NCBI GenBank assembly: GCA_039029315.1
Contig: JBCCGK010000069.1
Location: 1-64,000, forward strand
From: JBCCCJ01 sp039029315
GTDB taxonomy: Bacteria > Bacteroidota > Bacteroidia > J057
Direction: 5' to 3'
DNA: 64,000 nt
How positions within the stretch are numbered: position 1 is the first letter of the stretch; each line of letters opens with the position of its first letter. Below, piece by piece: positions 52,066 through 59,719 of the stretch. Position numbers and translations under genes: made by a program. The notes under the pieces are model-generated. The model was given only the letters and a program-made list of their open reading frames with translations, searched no databases and was not told where the DNA came from.

Positions 52066-52097
52066 ATTGAGGAAGCTTACCCATGAGCTTCCTCAAT
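52066..52097. terminator. bidirectional hairpin between convergent genes
   Basis: A perfect 12-bp stem (52066-52077 with 52086-52097, attgaggaagct/agcttcctcaat) has an 8-nt loop. It lies between the CYTH gene and the leftward acyltransferase gene and overlaps the stop codon of the latter. Confidence 0.8.
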
Positions 52098-53151
52098 AAT
52101 GAAACCGCCTCTTCAAGCGATTGAAGGGTTGTTCAATCAGATATCTCGATGCCGTGCTGATCACCACCACCCCAACAAAATAGAGCGGCACCATCAACCA
52201 TTCATTTTCACTGTATTTCACCCCCAAAAAGAAACCGGGAATGAAGTTGTGGAAGAGATAAATCGCATAGCTGATCTGACCGATGAACAAGATGGGTTTC
52301 CATTCCAGAATTCCTTTCCAGCCTCCTGTATAGCCAAAATAGGCTTTTCCCAACCAAAAAAAGGAAAGTAGCGATCCCAGGGTTCTGTGAAATACCACCC
52401 CTTCAAATCCCCCCCAGGCAGTCCAGTATGGAGACACCGCAATCAACCCAAATAGGCCAAAAATCGTCCAACCCAGGCCGGAACGATTGAGCAATCGGCG
52501 GAGCCATTCTTCATGATACTTGCTCAAATAGGCAAGCATGCTCCCCAATCCGAAGGCATCAAAGCACAAAGGAGTGAATATCTTGAGGGTGATCAGTGAA
52601 GTCGCTTGCACATACCAATAGGCGCGCCAAAGAATCGCAATCACAACAATGGCTCCCATCACCCGAAGCAGATATGTTCGTGGAATCAGGAAAATCACCA
52701 GGGGCCACATCAGATAGAATTGTTCTTCCACTGCCAATGACCAATAGTGCGACACCGTACCTGGCCACTGGTCTAGCCCCATGATATAGAAGTTGGACAA
52801 ATAGGCTGCATTCCAGACAAATGAGGGCCTGGTACTTGGGGTAAACAGAAATGTCAGGATCAGCACCACATAATAGGCTGGAAAGATCCGGAGCGTTCTT
52901 CTCAGATAAAATGTCTTGAAACTCTGGCCAAGGGTTCGACTCCCGTTTTCCTGGGCTTCTTTGCTTGTGAGTAGGATTCGTGTGATGAGAAAACTGCTCA
53001 GAACGAAAAACAGATCAATCCCAAAATTGGCCATACGCATCTGAATCAGCCAATCTGCCGCAGTCCAGTGTGCCAACAAGACCAGGATCACTGCCAGACA
53101 TCTGAAGGCATCTAATTGACGATAATAGGGGGAATGGCCGGACATGGACAT
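52093..53151 (-). CDS. acyltransferase family 3 (OafA/YrhL-like) membrane protein
   Basis: The inner-membrane protein (352 residues from ATG 53151) has about 10 hydrophobic helices. Conserved RQLDAFRCLAVILVLLAHW holds the catalytic-type Arg and His of the family; LFFVLSSFLITRILL and the later SLAVEEQFYLMWP also match. It acetylates or otherwise acylates sugars of surface polysaccharide or other periplasmic acceptors. The in-frame TTG at 53166 would lengthen it by 5 residues. A perfect palindrome (53168-53185) lies 16 bp upstream of the ATG. Confidence 0.9.
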   Translation of the reverse strand: MSMSGHSPYYRQLDAFRCLAVILVLLAHWTAADWLIQMRMANFGIDLFFVLSSFLITRILLTSKEAQENGSRTLGQSFKTFYLRRTLRIFPAYYVVLILTFLFTPSTRPSFVWNAAYLSNFYIMGLDQWPGTVSHYWSLAVEEQFYLMWPLVIFLIPRTYLLRVMGAIVVIAILWRAYWYVQATSLITLKIFTPLCFDAFGLGSMLAYLSKYHEEWLRRLLNRSGLGWTIFGLFGLIAVSPYWTAWGGFEGVVFHRTLGSLLSFFWLGKAYFGYTGGWKGILEWKPILFIGQISYAIYLFHNFIPGFFLGVKYSENEWLMVPLYFVGVVVISTASRYLIEQPFNRLKRRFHY

Positions 53152-53167
53152 GAGGCTTGGTGCCAAC

Positions 53168-53185
53168 TATCTCGAATTCGAGATA
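53168..53185. promoter_or_regulatory. 18-bp perfect palindrome, possible operator
   Basis: tatctcgaattcgagata is a perfect 18-bp palindrome between the KilA-N gene and the acyltransferase gene. A 16-bp core of it (atctcgaattcgagat) recurs at 53830-53845 inside the KilA-N gene. Two copies 660 bp apart and next to a DNA-binding protein suggest a binding site. It could control the acyltransferase gene, whose start is 17 bp away. Confidence 0.55.
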
Positions 53186-53222
53186 ATTAGAATAAGGAAT
53201 TGTCTGAGTTGTTGGGATGTAT

Positions 53223-54044
53223 TCATGTTCGATCCATTAATCTAAGACGCTCATCCTGATCAAATACTTCCAGGATGTATCTCGCCATTCTTTGCAGAAC
53301 TTCCAATCTTGCATATTGACTTGCTCCTTGAACAATCAGGTAGCTGTTGATCGCTTCCAGTGCTGAGAGGGTTGCATTCTCTCTTTCTGTCGAGAAATGC
53401 CGCATATTCCCTTCCTTGGCTAGTTTTGGATTGGATTCTCTCCATTGTTTGGCTGTTTGACCAAATAAGGCCACATTGATCACATCGGCTTCACTGGCAT
53501 ACGGATTGCTTCCCTTGTCAACTTTCGGAGCGATGTAGCGGCGCACTGTCTCATTTTGTAAGCCAAAGTAGATTTTGGACAGAAGGCGAGACTGTTGCCA
53601 ATTTTGATTCAGACGCATGGCCTCTTCTTTTTCCAAGCGCTGAAACTCGCGATAGAGCAGGTATCGGAACCTCGGACTGATCCATGCACCAAAATCAAAG
53701 GCAATGTCAGGATGGGCATAGGTCCCTCCATATCTCCCCGCCTTTGTAATCACTCCCGTAGCCTGTGTTTTGTCAATCCACTCTCCAACTGAGATGAAAA
53801 AACTCCTACGCCCTGCCTCATTTCTAATCATCTCGAATTCGAGATAGTTAAACAGTGGATTGTTATGCGTCTCCCATTCCCGTAAGAATTCCAGCGTGTC
53901 CACGGTTCTCAGCCAATTGGAAATGATCGCACTGCTTGCTCCCTTTTTATGGCCCTTGACCATGTCGGTGAGGGAGATATAGGTATCATCCTGTATCTTT
54001 CGTAAGCGAATCTCCTGATTCTCTACATGGAGTTTCTTTGCCAT
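53223..54044 (-). CDS. KilA-N domain DNA-binding protein
   Basis: The 273-residue cytoplasmic protein has a KilA-N domain (about 15-115: RKIQDDTYISLTDMVKGHK, SNWLRTVDTLEFLREWE, GRYGGTYAHPDIAFDFGAWIS), found in phage antirepressors and bacterial accessory regulators. The C-terminal half (about 130-273) is helical and unclassified, with MRHFSTERENATLSALEAIN. It is a lone accessory gene, not inside an evident prophage. Its coding sequence contains one copy of the palindrome found upstream of the acyltransferase gene. Confidence 0.85.
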   Translation of the reverse strand: MAKKLHVENQEIRLRKIQDDTYISLTDMVKGHKKGASSAIISNWLRTVDTLEFLREWETHNNPLFNYLEFEMIRNEAGRRSFFISVGEWIDKTQATGVITKAGRYGGTYAHPDIAFDFGAWISPRFRYLLYREFQRLEKEEAMRLNQNWQQSRLLSKIYFGLQNETVRRYIAPKVDKGSNPYASEADVINVALFGQTAKQWRESNPKLAKEGNMRHFSTERENATLSALEAINSYLIVQGASQYARLEVLQRMARYILEVFDQDERLRLMDRT

Positions 54045-54098
54045 AGGCCAAAGGTAGGAAAATTCAGTCGCTCTCCCTAAGAGAAGCGCCTCATCCGT

Positions 54099-54929
54099 TT
54101 AGCTTAACAAGCCAGCAAAAAAACCGCCTGAAATCAGGAAGAAAGGTACGATCAGTACATAACACAAACCTAGCAAAATCAGATGCAGAACAATCTTCAA
54201 CCTTCTTTTCTGATAGACCCTTCTCATACTCATGAAGAGATAGACGAGAAAGATGGCCAAACAGATGAGAGTGATGGTCCCGTGATACACCCCCAACATT
54301 GCCAGCAAAAAATTTAGCCCGAGCAAGACAAACAAAAAGGCATGGGTGTGCAGCAAAAACACCAAATGCTCTACCAGAAAAATTCCTGAGCGAAAATAGA
54401 ATCCTCTAAGCAATACAGCATACATTGGGAGCACAAGAAGCAGAACAATAGGAATTTGTTTAAAAATTTGCTGGAAAAAATCTTTGGGATTCTGTTGAGC
54501 CTTGATTGCTTGTTCATAGATATATTCCTCTAGCATATTGTCGATCTCCTCTTTATCGATCACCGTGATTCTGAAGTTTCCCTTTTCAATATCCTGCTGA
54601 CTGACCTCCCGATCAAAGTACTTATTGACCAATAAGAAGCAAAAGAATCCGATAAAGAGGAAGAACTGAATAGGGGGCGCATATCTTTTTCGTCTTCCCG
54701 CAATAAATTCGTTGGTCAGAAATCCCGGACGAATCAGGAAGGGTTTCAAACTACGCCACCATTTCCCGTCCAAACGGAATTGCTTCCCGACAAATTCTCC
54801 GAGAAACACCCAAAATGGAACCTTGCGATCTACATTTTTTTGACCACAAGAGGGACAATAGGCATCGGTAGGGTCAAGGGATCGACCACAATTCATACAG
54901 CTATCCATCGGTTGTAGAGGAGGATTCAT
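54099..54929 (-). CDS. DUF3667-family membrane protein with zinc ribbon
   Basis: The 276-residue inner-membrane protein begins with a zinc ribbon (CMNCGRSLDPTDAYCPSCGQ) followed by a conserved block (FWVFLGEFVGKQFRLDGKWW, LIRPGFLTNEFIAGRRKRYAPP), and four hydrophobic helices (about 90-110, 155-175, 190-235, 250-270). This is the standard DUF3667 form of Bacteroidota; function unknown. Start could be ATG 54929 or the ATGs at residues 8 and 12. Divergent from the cyanophycinase-like gene by 148 bp. Confidence 0.88.
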   Translation of the reverse strand: MNPPLQPMDSCMNCGRSLDPTDAYCPSCGQKNVDRKVPFWVFLGEFVGKQFRLDGKWWRSLKPFLIRPGFLTNEFIAGRRKRYAPPIQFFLFIGFFCFLLVNKYFDREVSQQDIEKGNFRITVIDKEEIDNMLEEYIYEQAIKAQQNPKDFFQQIFKQIPIVLLLVLPMYAVLLRGFYFRSGIFLVEHLVFLLHTHAFLFVLLGLNFLLAMLGVYHGTITLICLAIFLVYLFMSMRRVYQKRRLKIVLHLILLGLCYVLIVPFFLISGGFFAGLLS

Positions 54930-55077
54930 AAATGGAAGATAGAGATCGCACTGTATATGGAAGAACTCAAATTAAGTCAATGGGTTGGAATGAATGGCAT
55001 GAGAACCTGGAAAATGTGTGGGGATTGGCCTTGTCTACGGCCTTCTGTTGGTGTATATTTCTCCCAAAACCATTCCC

Positions 55078-55953
55078 ATGCGTATCTATATCTTACTTAT
55101 TCCTTCGGTACTCCTCTCCTTTATCTATGCCTGCAGCCTGAATCAGGCACAACCTGCGGATCAAGATTCCCCTGGTGTGGAAGGGACACTGCTGATCATA
55201 GGTGGGGGAAGACTCGATCCGGTATTTTTTGAAACCTTTCTGGCACATGCTGGCGGTCCGGGAGCTGACATTGTGGTGATCCCGACGGCAATGGGAGATG
55301 AGCAAATTGCAAGAGATTCAGCGTTCAGTCGGGTCAGGGCTTTGTTTCAGGAGTATGGATTTGGCAAAATTACCATCCTTCATACACGTGATCCTCAAGA
55401 GGCTGACACGAAAGAATTTGCCAAACCACTGAAGACTGCTGGTGGGGTATGGTTTGTCGGAGGTCGTCAATGGCGCTTGGCGGATTCTTACCTGAACAAT
55501 CGCACACATGAGGCCTTGAACAAACTCTTGAAAAGGGGAGGGGTTATTGCCGGCACTTCTGCAGGAGCGACCATTCAAGGATCTTATCTGGCACGTGGAG
55601 ATACCAAAACCAATACCATCATGATGGGAGATCACGAAGAAGGCTTGGGATTCTTTCCCAATGTTGCCATAGATCAACATCTGCTGGCCCGAAATCGGCA
55701 GTTTGATTTATTCGAAATTCTGGATGTTCATCCGGAGCTCCTAGGAATCGGACTGGATGAAAATACTGGAATCTTGGTACAAGAAGACCACTTTAAGGTT
55801 CTGGGAGCAAGCCATGTTGCCATCTATGATGGAACGCGTTGGTCCAGAGATCGCGATACTATCTATCAATTGCCCTCCGGGAGCAGGGAGTTTTATTTTC
55901 TGCATCAAGGTCAGCAATACAATTGGAAACTTCGAACTGTTGTGCAGAAGTGA
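55078..55953 (+). CDS. cyanophycinase-like S51-family lipoprotein
   Basis: 291 residues from ATG 55078, which opens a lipoprotein signal peptide (MRIYILLIPSVLLSFIYAC, Cys19). The S51 fold is shown by the N-terminal GTLLIIGGGRLDP, VWFVGGRQWRLADSYL, and the nucleophile Ser in GTSAGATIQG, with the later acidic/His residues of the catalytic set. The family cleaves beta-aspartyl peptides such as cyanophycin or dipeptides. As an outer-membrane lipoprotein it would work outside the cytoplasm. Its TGA overlaps the endonuclease V start (TGATG), so the two are translationally coupled. Confidence 0.87.
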   Translation: MRIYILLIPSVLLSFIYACSLNQAQPADQDSPGVEGTLLIIGGGRLDPVFFETFLAHAGGPGADIVVIPTAMGDEQIARDSAFSRVRALFQEYGFGKITILHTRDPQEADTKEFAKPLKTAGGVWFVGGRQWRLADSYLNNRTHEALNKLLKRGGVIAGTSAGATIQGSYLARGDTKTNTIMMGDHEEGLGFFPNVAIDQHLLARNRQFDLFEILDVHPELLGIGLDENTGILVQEDHFKVLGASHVAIYDGTRWSRDRDTIYQLPSGSREFYFLHQGQQYNWKLRTVVQK

Positions 55954-56651
55954 TGGAATCAGATATGTCAAGAGATCGACTCATTGCCTTGCAAGAAGCG
56001 CTTGCTGCACAGGTGGTCATTCCTGCTTCCACAGAGCCAGCCGTGCAGGCAGGAGACTGGGTATGTACCATGGATATCCAGTATGAGGGAGACATCGGCT
56101 ATGTCGCAGCTGATTTGATGAGATGGGAGGACGAACCAGACATGATCGCTGTGAAAGCCTATTCTGTGACCGAGCCATATGTACCGGGCTTTTTTGCCTT
56201 TCGAGAAGGCCCCTTATTGATGCAGCTTCTACAGGATATCCAGGCTCAACTGGACCTCTCCCCTACCCTGCTTATCATCGATGGGCATGGAATCGCACAT
56301 CCCCGTAAGCTGGGACTGGCAAGTTGGGTCGGAGTGAAAAGCGGCATTGCCAGCATAGGTGTTGCCAAGGACAGCTTGCTCCCCTATACCGGCAAACTTG
56401 GCCTGGACGCAGGCAATCATCTGAGCATTTTGCTGGATACACAAGCTGTAGGCATCGCATTGAGGACGCAGGACGATATCAAGCCTGTTTTTGTCAGTCC
56501 TGGTCATCTGATCAGCTTGAGCCAGGCAGCCAATCTGGTGTTCCAACTCAGAGGCCCCTATCGACAAATTGAACCGATTCGCCGGGCAGATCATGCTGCC
56601 CGACGATTTGCTAAGGGAGACATTCTCCCGATTGTTCGTGTGCTGGACTGA
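55953..56651 (+). CDS. nfi: endonuclease V (deoxyinosine 3'-endonuclease)
   Basis: This 232-residue repair nuclease cuts DNA (and in some homologues RNA) near deoxyinosine produced by adenine deamination. Key residues are present: Asp41 in TMDIQY, Tyr76 in PYVPGF, Glu85 in AFREGP, and Asp110 in IIDGHGIAHPRKLG, the Mg2+-binding set and recognition wedge. The start at 55953 is chosen because it gives normal family length (220-230) and overlaps the preceding stop by one base; a longer frame from 55839 would run inside the cyanophycinase-like gene. Confidence 0.93.
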   Translation: MESDMSRDRLIALQEALAAQVVIPASTEPAVQAGDWVCTMDIQYEGDIGYVAADLMRWEDEPDMIAVKAYSVTEPYVPGFFAFREGPLLMQLLQDIQAQLDLSPTLLIIDGHGIAHPRKLGLASWVGVKSGIASIGVAKDSLLPYTGKLGLDAGNHLSILLDTQAVGIALRTQDDIKPVFVSPGHLISLSQAANLVFQLRGPYRQIEPIRRADHAARRFAKGDILPIVRVLD

Positions 56652-59492
56652 TTATCTCCGGATGAGGAGTTTTTCAAGATGGATGGGCGTATCCCTGCTC
56701 AGGATTCGGAGAATATACACCCCTTCCGGCAATTGTCGGACGTCCAGCGTCTCACGAAAAGACGATTCCTGTCCGTCTACAGCGTGAACACGGAGCATAT
56801 GTCCCGCAATATTCATCAGTTGAATCTCTCCCTTGACAATGGCAGACTCAGCAGATACCACAAGAATGTCTGATGCAGGATTGGGGTAGACCTTCACTTT
56901 GAGGGAGTGGTCTGGAGCAATTCCCACCAATTGAGAGATAGTTACTTCTTGAATCACTGTATCTATCACACACTCATTTCCCAGATCAGCTATCAATCGG
57001 ACAAGATAGGTGCCCGTATCCTGATAGGTGTGGGAAGGCGAAATCTGGGTGCTGCTCGATCCATCTCCAAAGTCCCACATATAAGTCCCGTCAGGACTTG
57101 TATTGTTTTGGAAAGAGACCTCATCAAAGGCTACGGTATAGCTGAAATCAGCTCGAATATTGGCAATTTCAAAGTCAAATTTGAAGACGAGGAGATTACA
57201 CCCCTGATTGCCAGATGTGGTTGCATTATTGGTGGTGCTATATGCGCTATTCGTAGCTGGAAAGGTTGAGACTCCCCAACATCCTGCACATACGGCCTGA
57301 TACAATACCCCATACTCATCAAAGTGACTCGATGCTCCATCTGCATGATCTCCAGCTTGTCCGTTTCCATTCATTCCGCCGATATAGGAGCCATACATCA
57401 GACTCTGGGCATTTTCACTCAGGACTAATGTATAAAAATCACTTCCGTCTGTAGTGGATTGGTAGGCATCTGATGTGGTAGGCATTCCATTGGTTGATCC
57501 GTGCTGGTTGGTGCTTCCTCCCCAACCTGAGACATAGATGTTGTGGCAATGATCTAAGCCAAAAGCCACTGGGGCGATGCTGGGACGGCTGGTATTGGCA
57601 GGGCCAAATGTCGTGGAAAAGAGGATGGAAGCAAGATCATGATTCAATTTTGAAATGAATTGCTTGGCCCCGGTATTGGCATACACAGGCCCTTCTGGAG
57701 GATTGATGACAGGATAGGTCCCTTCAGTTTGCCCAATTACATATACATTTCCATTCTGATCCAGATCTAATAGAAAGGTCTGATCATAGGCATCTGTTCC
57801 AATATAGGTCCCCGATAACAAGGAATCTCCATGTTGACTAAGTTTCACAATAAAGCCATCTGTCGATCCTCCCAAAAAGGAAGAATGGATTCCTTCGAAA
57901 ACAGGAAAATCTGTACTCTGCGTTCCTCCTGCCACAAAAACGTGATTGGAGGGATCAAGGACAACCGAATAGGCTGCATCTTCTCCTGATCCACCAAGAA
58001 AAGTGGACCATAACAATTGGGTCAAATCACTGCTGAATTTCAACACACATCCATCCTGACCTATTCCTTTTGTTCCTTGAAAAGGAGTCCCGACGATCGG
58101 AAAGTTTCCAGATTTCGTACTGCTCACAACATATACTTCTCCACTGTCTCCCAAAACGATTTCTGCCCGCGCCTGATCTCCATAATTGTATTCTGTCCCG
58201 TCGAAATGGGATAATTCTATATTTCCATTTACCCCATCATCATCACTCCCACCAATCAAGGTTGATCCTAACAGGCTCGTCCCATCATCAGACAATGTGG
58301 CAATAAAAATGTCATACTCTCCATTGGGACTCTCGTCGTATGCTCCAATCGTGGTTGGAAAGGAAGGAGAATTGGTAATGCCCATTATATACAATTCATT
58401 GTTAGCATTTACCCGTATGCTGTGCGGAAGATCCTGGTATTCAACCAATATACTGCCTCCAGGATTCCCCCCTAGATAAGTAGAATACAACAAACTGCTG
58501 CCATCATCACTGAATTTGCTAATAACAATGTCCGAGAGGCCTCCCTGGAAGGTCGTTTGATAAGCCCCGGTGGTAATCGGATATCCTGCTCCAACCGTAC
58601 CATTCCTTTGAATTCCAGCTCCATACGCATTGCCCTCCGAATCATAGGTCGCAGCAAAGCCCCAATTGTTGGAAACCGAACCCGTATAGGTGGAAAAAAT
58701 CAGTGTCGGATCGATAATCAGCGGCCGATCAACTTGATAGCCATTGGGAAGCTGATATGTCAGAATTCCATTGTCCAGGGAGAAGAGACACACAACTTCT
58801 TGGAATGTGCCTTTCTTTGTAGGCTGATACGCAACAGGAGGGAGTTCCTCAATTGTCCGAACAGATGTTTCCAGGATCAGGGATTCATCCTCAATCCGAA
58901 TTTGATCCAGGCCTGGATAGGCCAGTTGTATCTGTGTGGGATCAGCTCCTGGATGAACAATAAACTCATATTTCAAGGCATCCCCCACTCCAAAAAAACG
59001 AATATCTATGCCTGGATAGATCTCTTCGTAAGACAACATTTCATACAGATGAACTCCTCCTGCCCAATGTGCAGGATCATTTCCTAAAAAATAGTTGTGA
59101 TAGGTCTGACTGGGCTTATCTGCGACCAGAGATGGCTGTTCATTGGCATGGAGAAATTCCATTCGGAAGACGTGGTGATCCATGTGATCCGATGTATGTG
59201 AATGGTGTTTGTCATGTCTGTGTCCATGGCCTTCTGCTTGAGGAATGGTATATAGATGATAGCTCAGCCGATTGGACTCAAACAGGATGTTTCCGCCATT
59301 GATGTCTACTCTATACTGAATGCGTTCGTCCCACTGGCCCTGATTCTGGATAAATCGTAGCGGGCTTTGAGCAGTTTCTGGCTGAATGATAGAGAGTGAA
59401 TGAGAAGCTTGGTGAGCCTGAAGCACCCAGCAAACACCAGAAACAAGTCCCAACAGGGACAAGCATAGCAGGTATGAAAGTCGGATTTTCAT
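56652..59492 (-). CDS. T9SS protein with SBBP beta-propeller and PKD domain
   Basis: 946 residues. Signal peptide (about 1-27), then the N-terminal domain common to this family (RFIQNQGQWDERIQYRVD, VYHLY, about 45-265). SBBP-type repeats with blade words such as LLYSTYLGG, LLGSTLIGGS, LLWSTFLGGSGED and LLSGTYIGTD (about 270-760) form a beta-propeller. A PKD domain (YMWDFGDGSSSTQISPSHTY, about 795-865) and a T9SS sorting domain (VYPNPASDILVV to LEKLLIRR) follow. It is thought to be a surface-anchored binding protein; no catalytic motif. It converges on the endonuclease V gene with stops one base apart. Confidence 0.9.
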   Translation of the reverse strand: MKIRLSYLLCLSLLGLVSGVCWVLQAHQASHSLSIIQPETAQSPLRFIQNQGQWDERIQYRVDINGGNILFESNRLSYHLYTIPQAEGHGHRHDKHHSHTSDHMDHHVFRMEFLHANEQPSLVADKPSQTYHNYFLGNDPAHWAGGVHLYEMLSYEEIYPGIDIRFFGVGDALKYEFIVHPGADPTQIQLAYPGLDQIRIEDESLILETSVRTIEELPPVAYQPTKKGTFQEVVCLFSLDNGILTYQLPNGYQVDRPLIIDPTLIFSTYTGSVSNNWGFAATYDSEGNAYGAGIQRNGTVGAGYPITTGAYQTTFQGGLSDIVISKFSDDGSSLLYSTYLGGNPGGSILVEYQDLPHSIRVNANNELYIMGITNSPSFPTTIGAYDESPNGEYDIFIATLSDDGTSLLGSTLIGGSDDDGVNGNIELSHFDGTEYNYGDQARAEIVLGDSGEVYVVSSTKSGNFPIVGTPFQGTKGIGQDGCVLKFSSDLTQLLWSTFLGGSGEDAAYSVVLDPSNHVFVAGGTQSTDFPVFEGIHSSFLGGSTDGFIVKLSQHGDSLLSGTYIGTDAYDQTFLLDLDQNGNVYVIGQTEGTYPVINPPEGPVYANTGAKQFISKLNHDLASILFSTTFGPANTSRPSIAPVAFGLDHCHNIYVSGWGGSTNQHGSTNGMPTTSDAYQSTTDGSDFYTLVLSENAQSLMYGSYIGGMNGNGQAGDHADGASSHFDEYGVLYQAVCAGCWGVSTFPATNSAYSTTNNATTSGNQGCNLLVFKFDFEIANIRADFSYTVAFDEVSFQNNTSPDGTYMWDFGDGSSSTQISPSHTYQDTGTYLVRLIADLGNECVIDTVIQEVTISQLVGIAPDHSLKVKVYPNPASDILVVSAESAIVKGEIQLMNIAGHMLRVHAVDGQESSFRETLDVRQLPEGVYILRILSRDTPIHLEKLLIRR

Positions 59493-59631
59493 GGTTTTGA
59501 GAGGTTAAAGAATGAAAAAGAGAATGGTGTATTCGACCTTGGGGGCAAATAATAAGCAAAACCTTCCCAATAGACAATAGCAAATCATTGCCCTGTCATG
59601 AGAATGGTCTTGACTCACATGTATAAGAATT

Positions 59632-59712
59632 GGCAGACCATCTCAGATGTTCATCAATCCCGGATGGAATGTTCGACATCCTCGATGAATTTTCCATGTG
59701 AGATGGTCTGCC
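59632..59712. terminator. long inverted repeat downstream of the metalloprotease gene
   Basis: 14-bp perfect outer arms (59632-59645, ggcagaccatctca, and 59699-59712) enclose smaller complementary pieces (ttcatc near 59650 and gatgaa near 59684). It lies 8 bp past the stop of the leftward metalloprotease gene and could terminate it, but has no T tract. Confidence 0.6.
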
Positions 59713-59719
59713 GTTGTGC

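Noticed and set aside
53223..54044. Prophage around the KilA-N gene
   Set aside because: No integrase, capsid, terminase or lysis gene and no attachment site are nearby; it is a single accessory gene.
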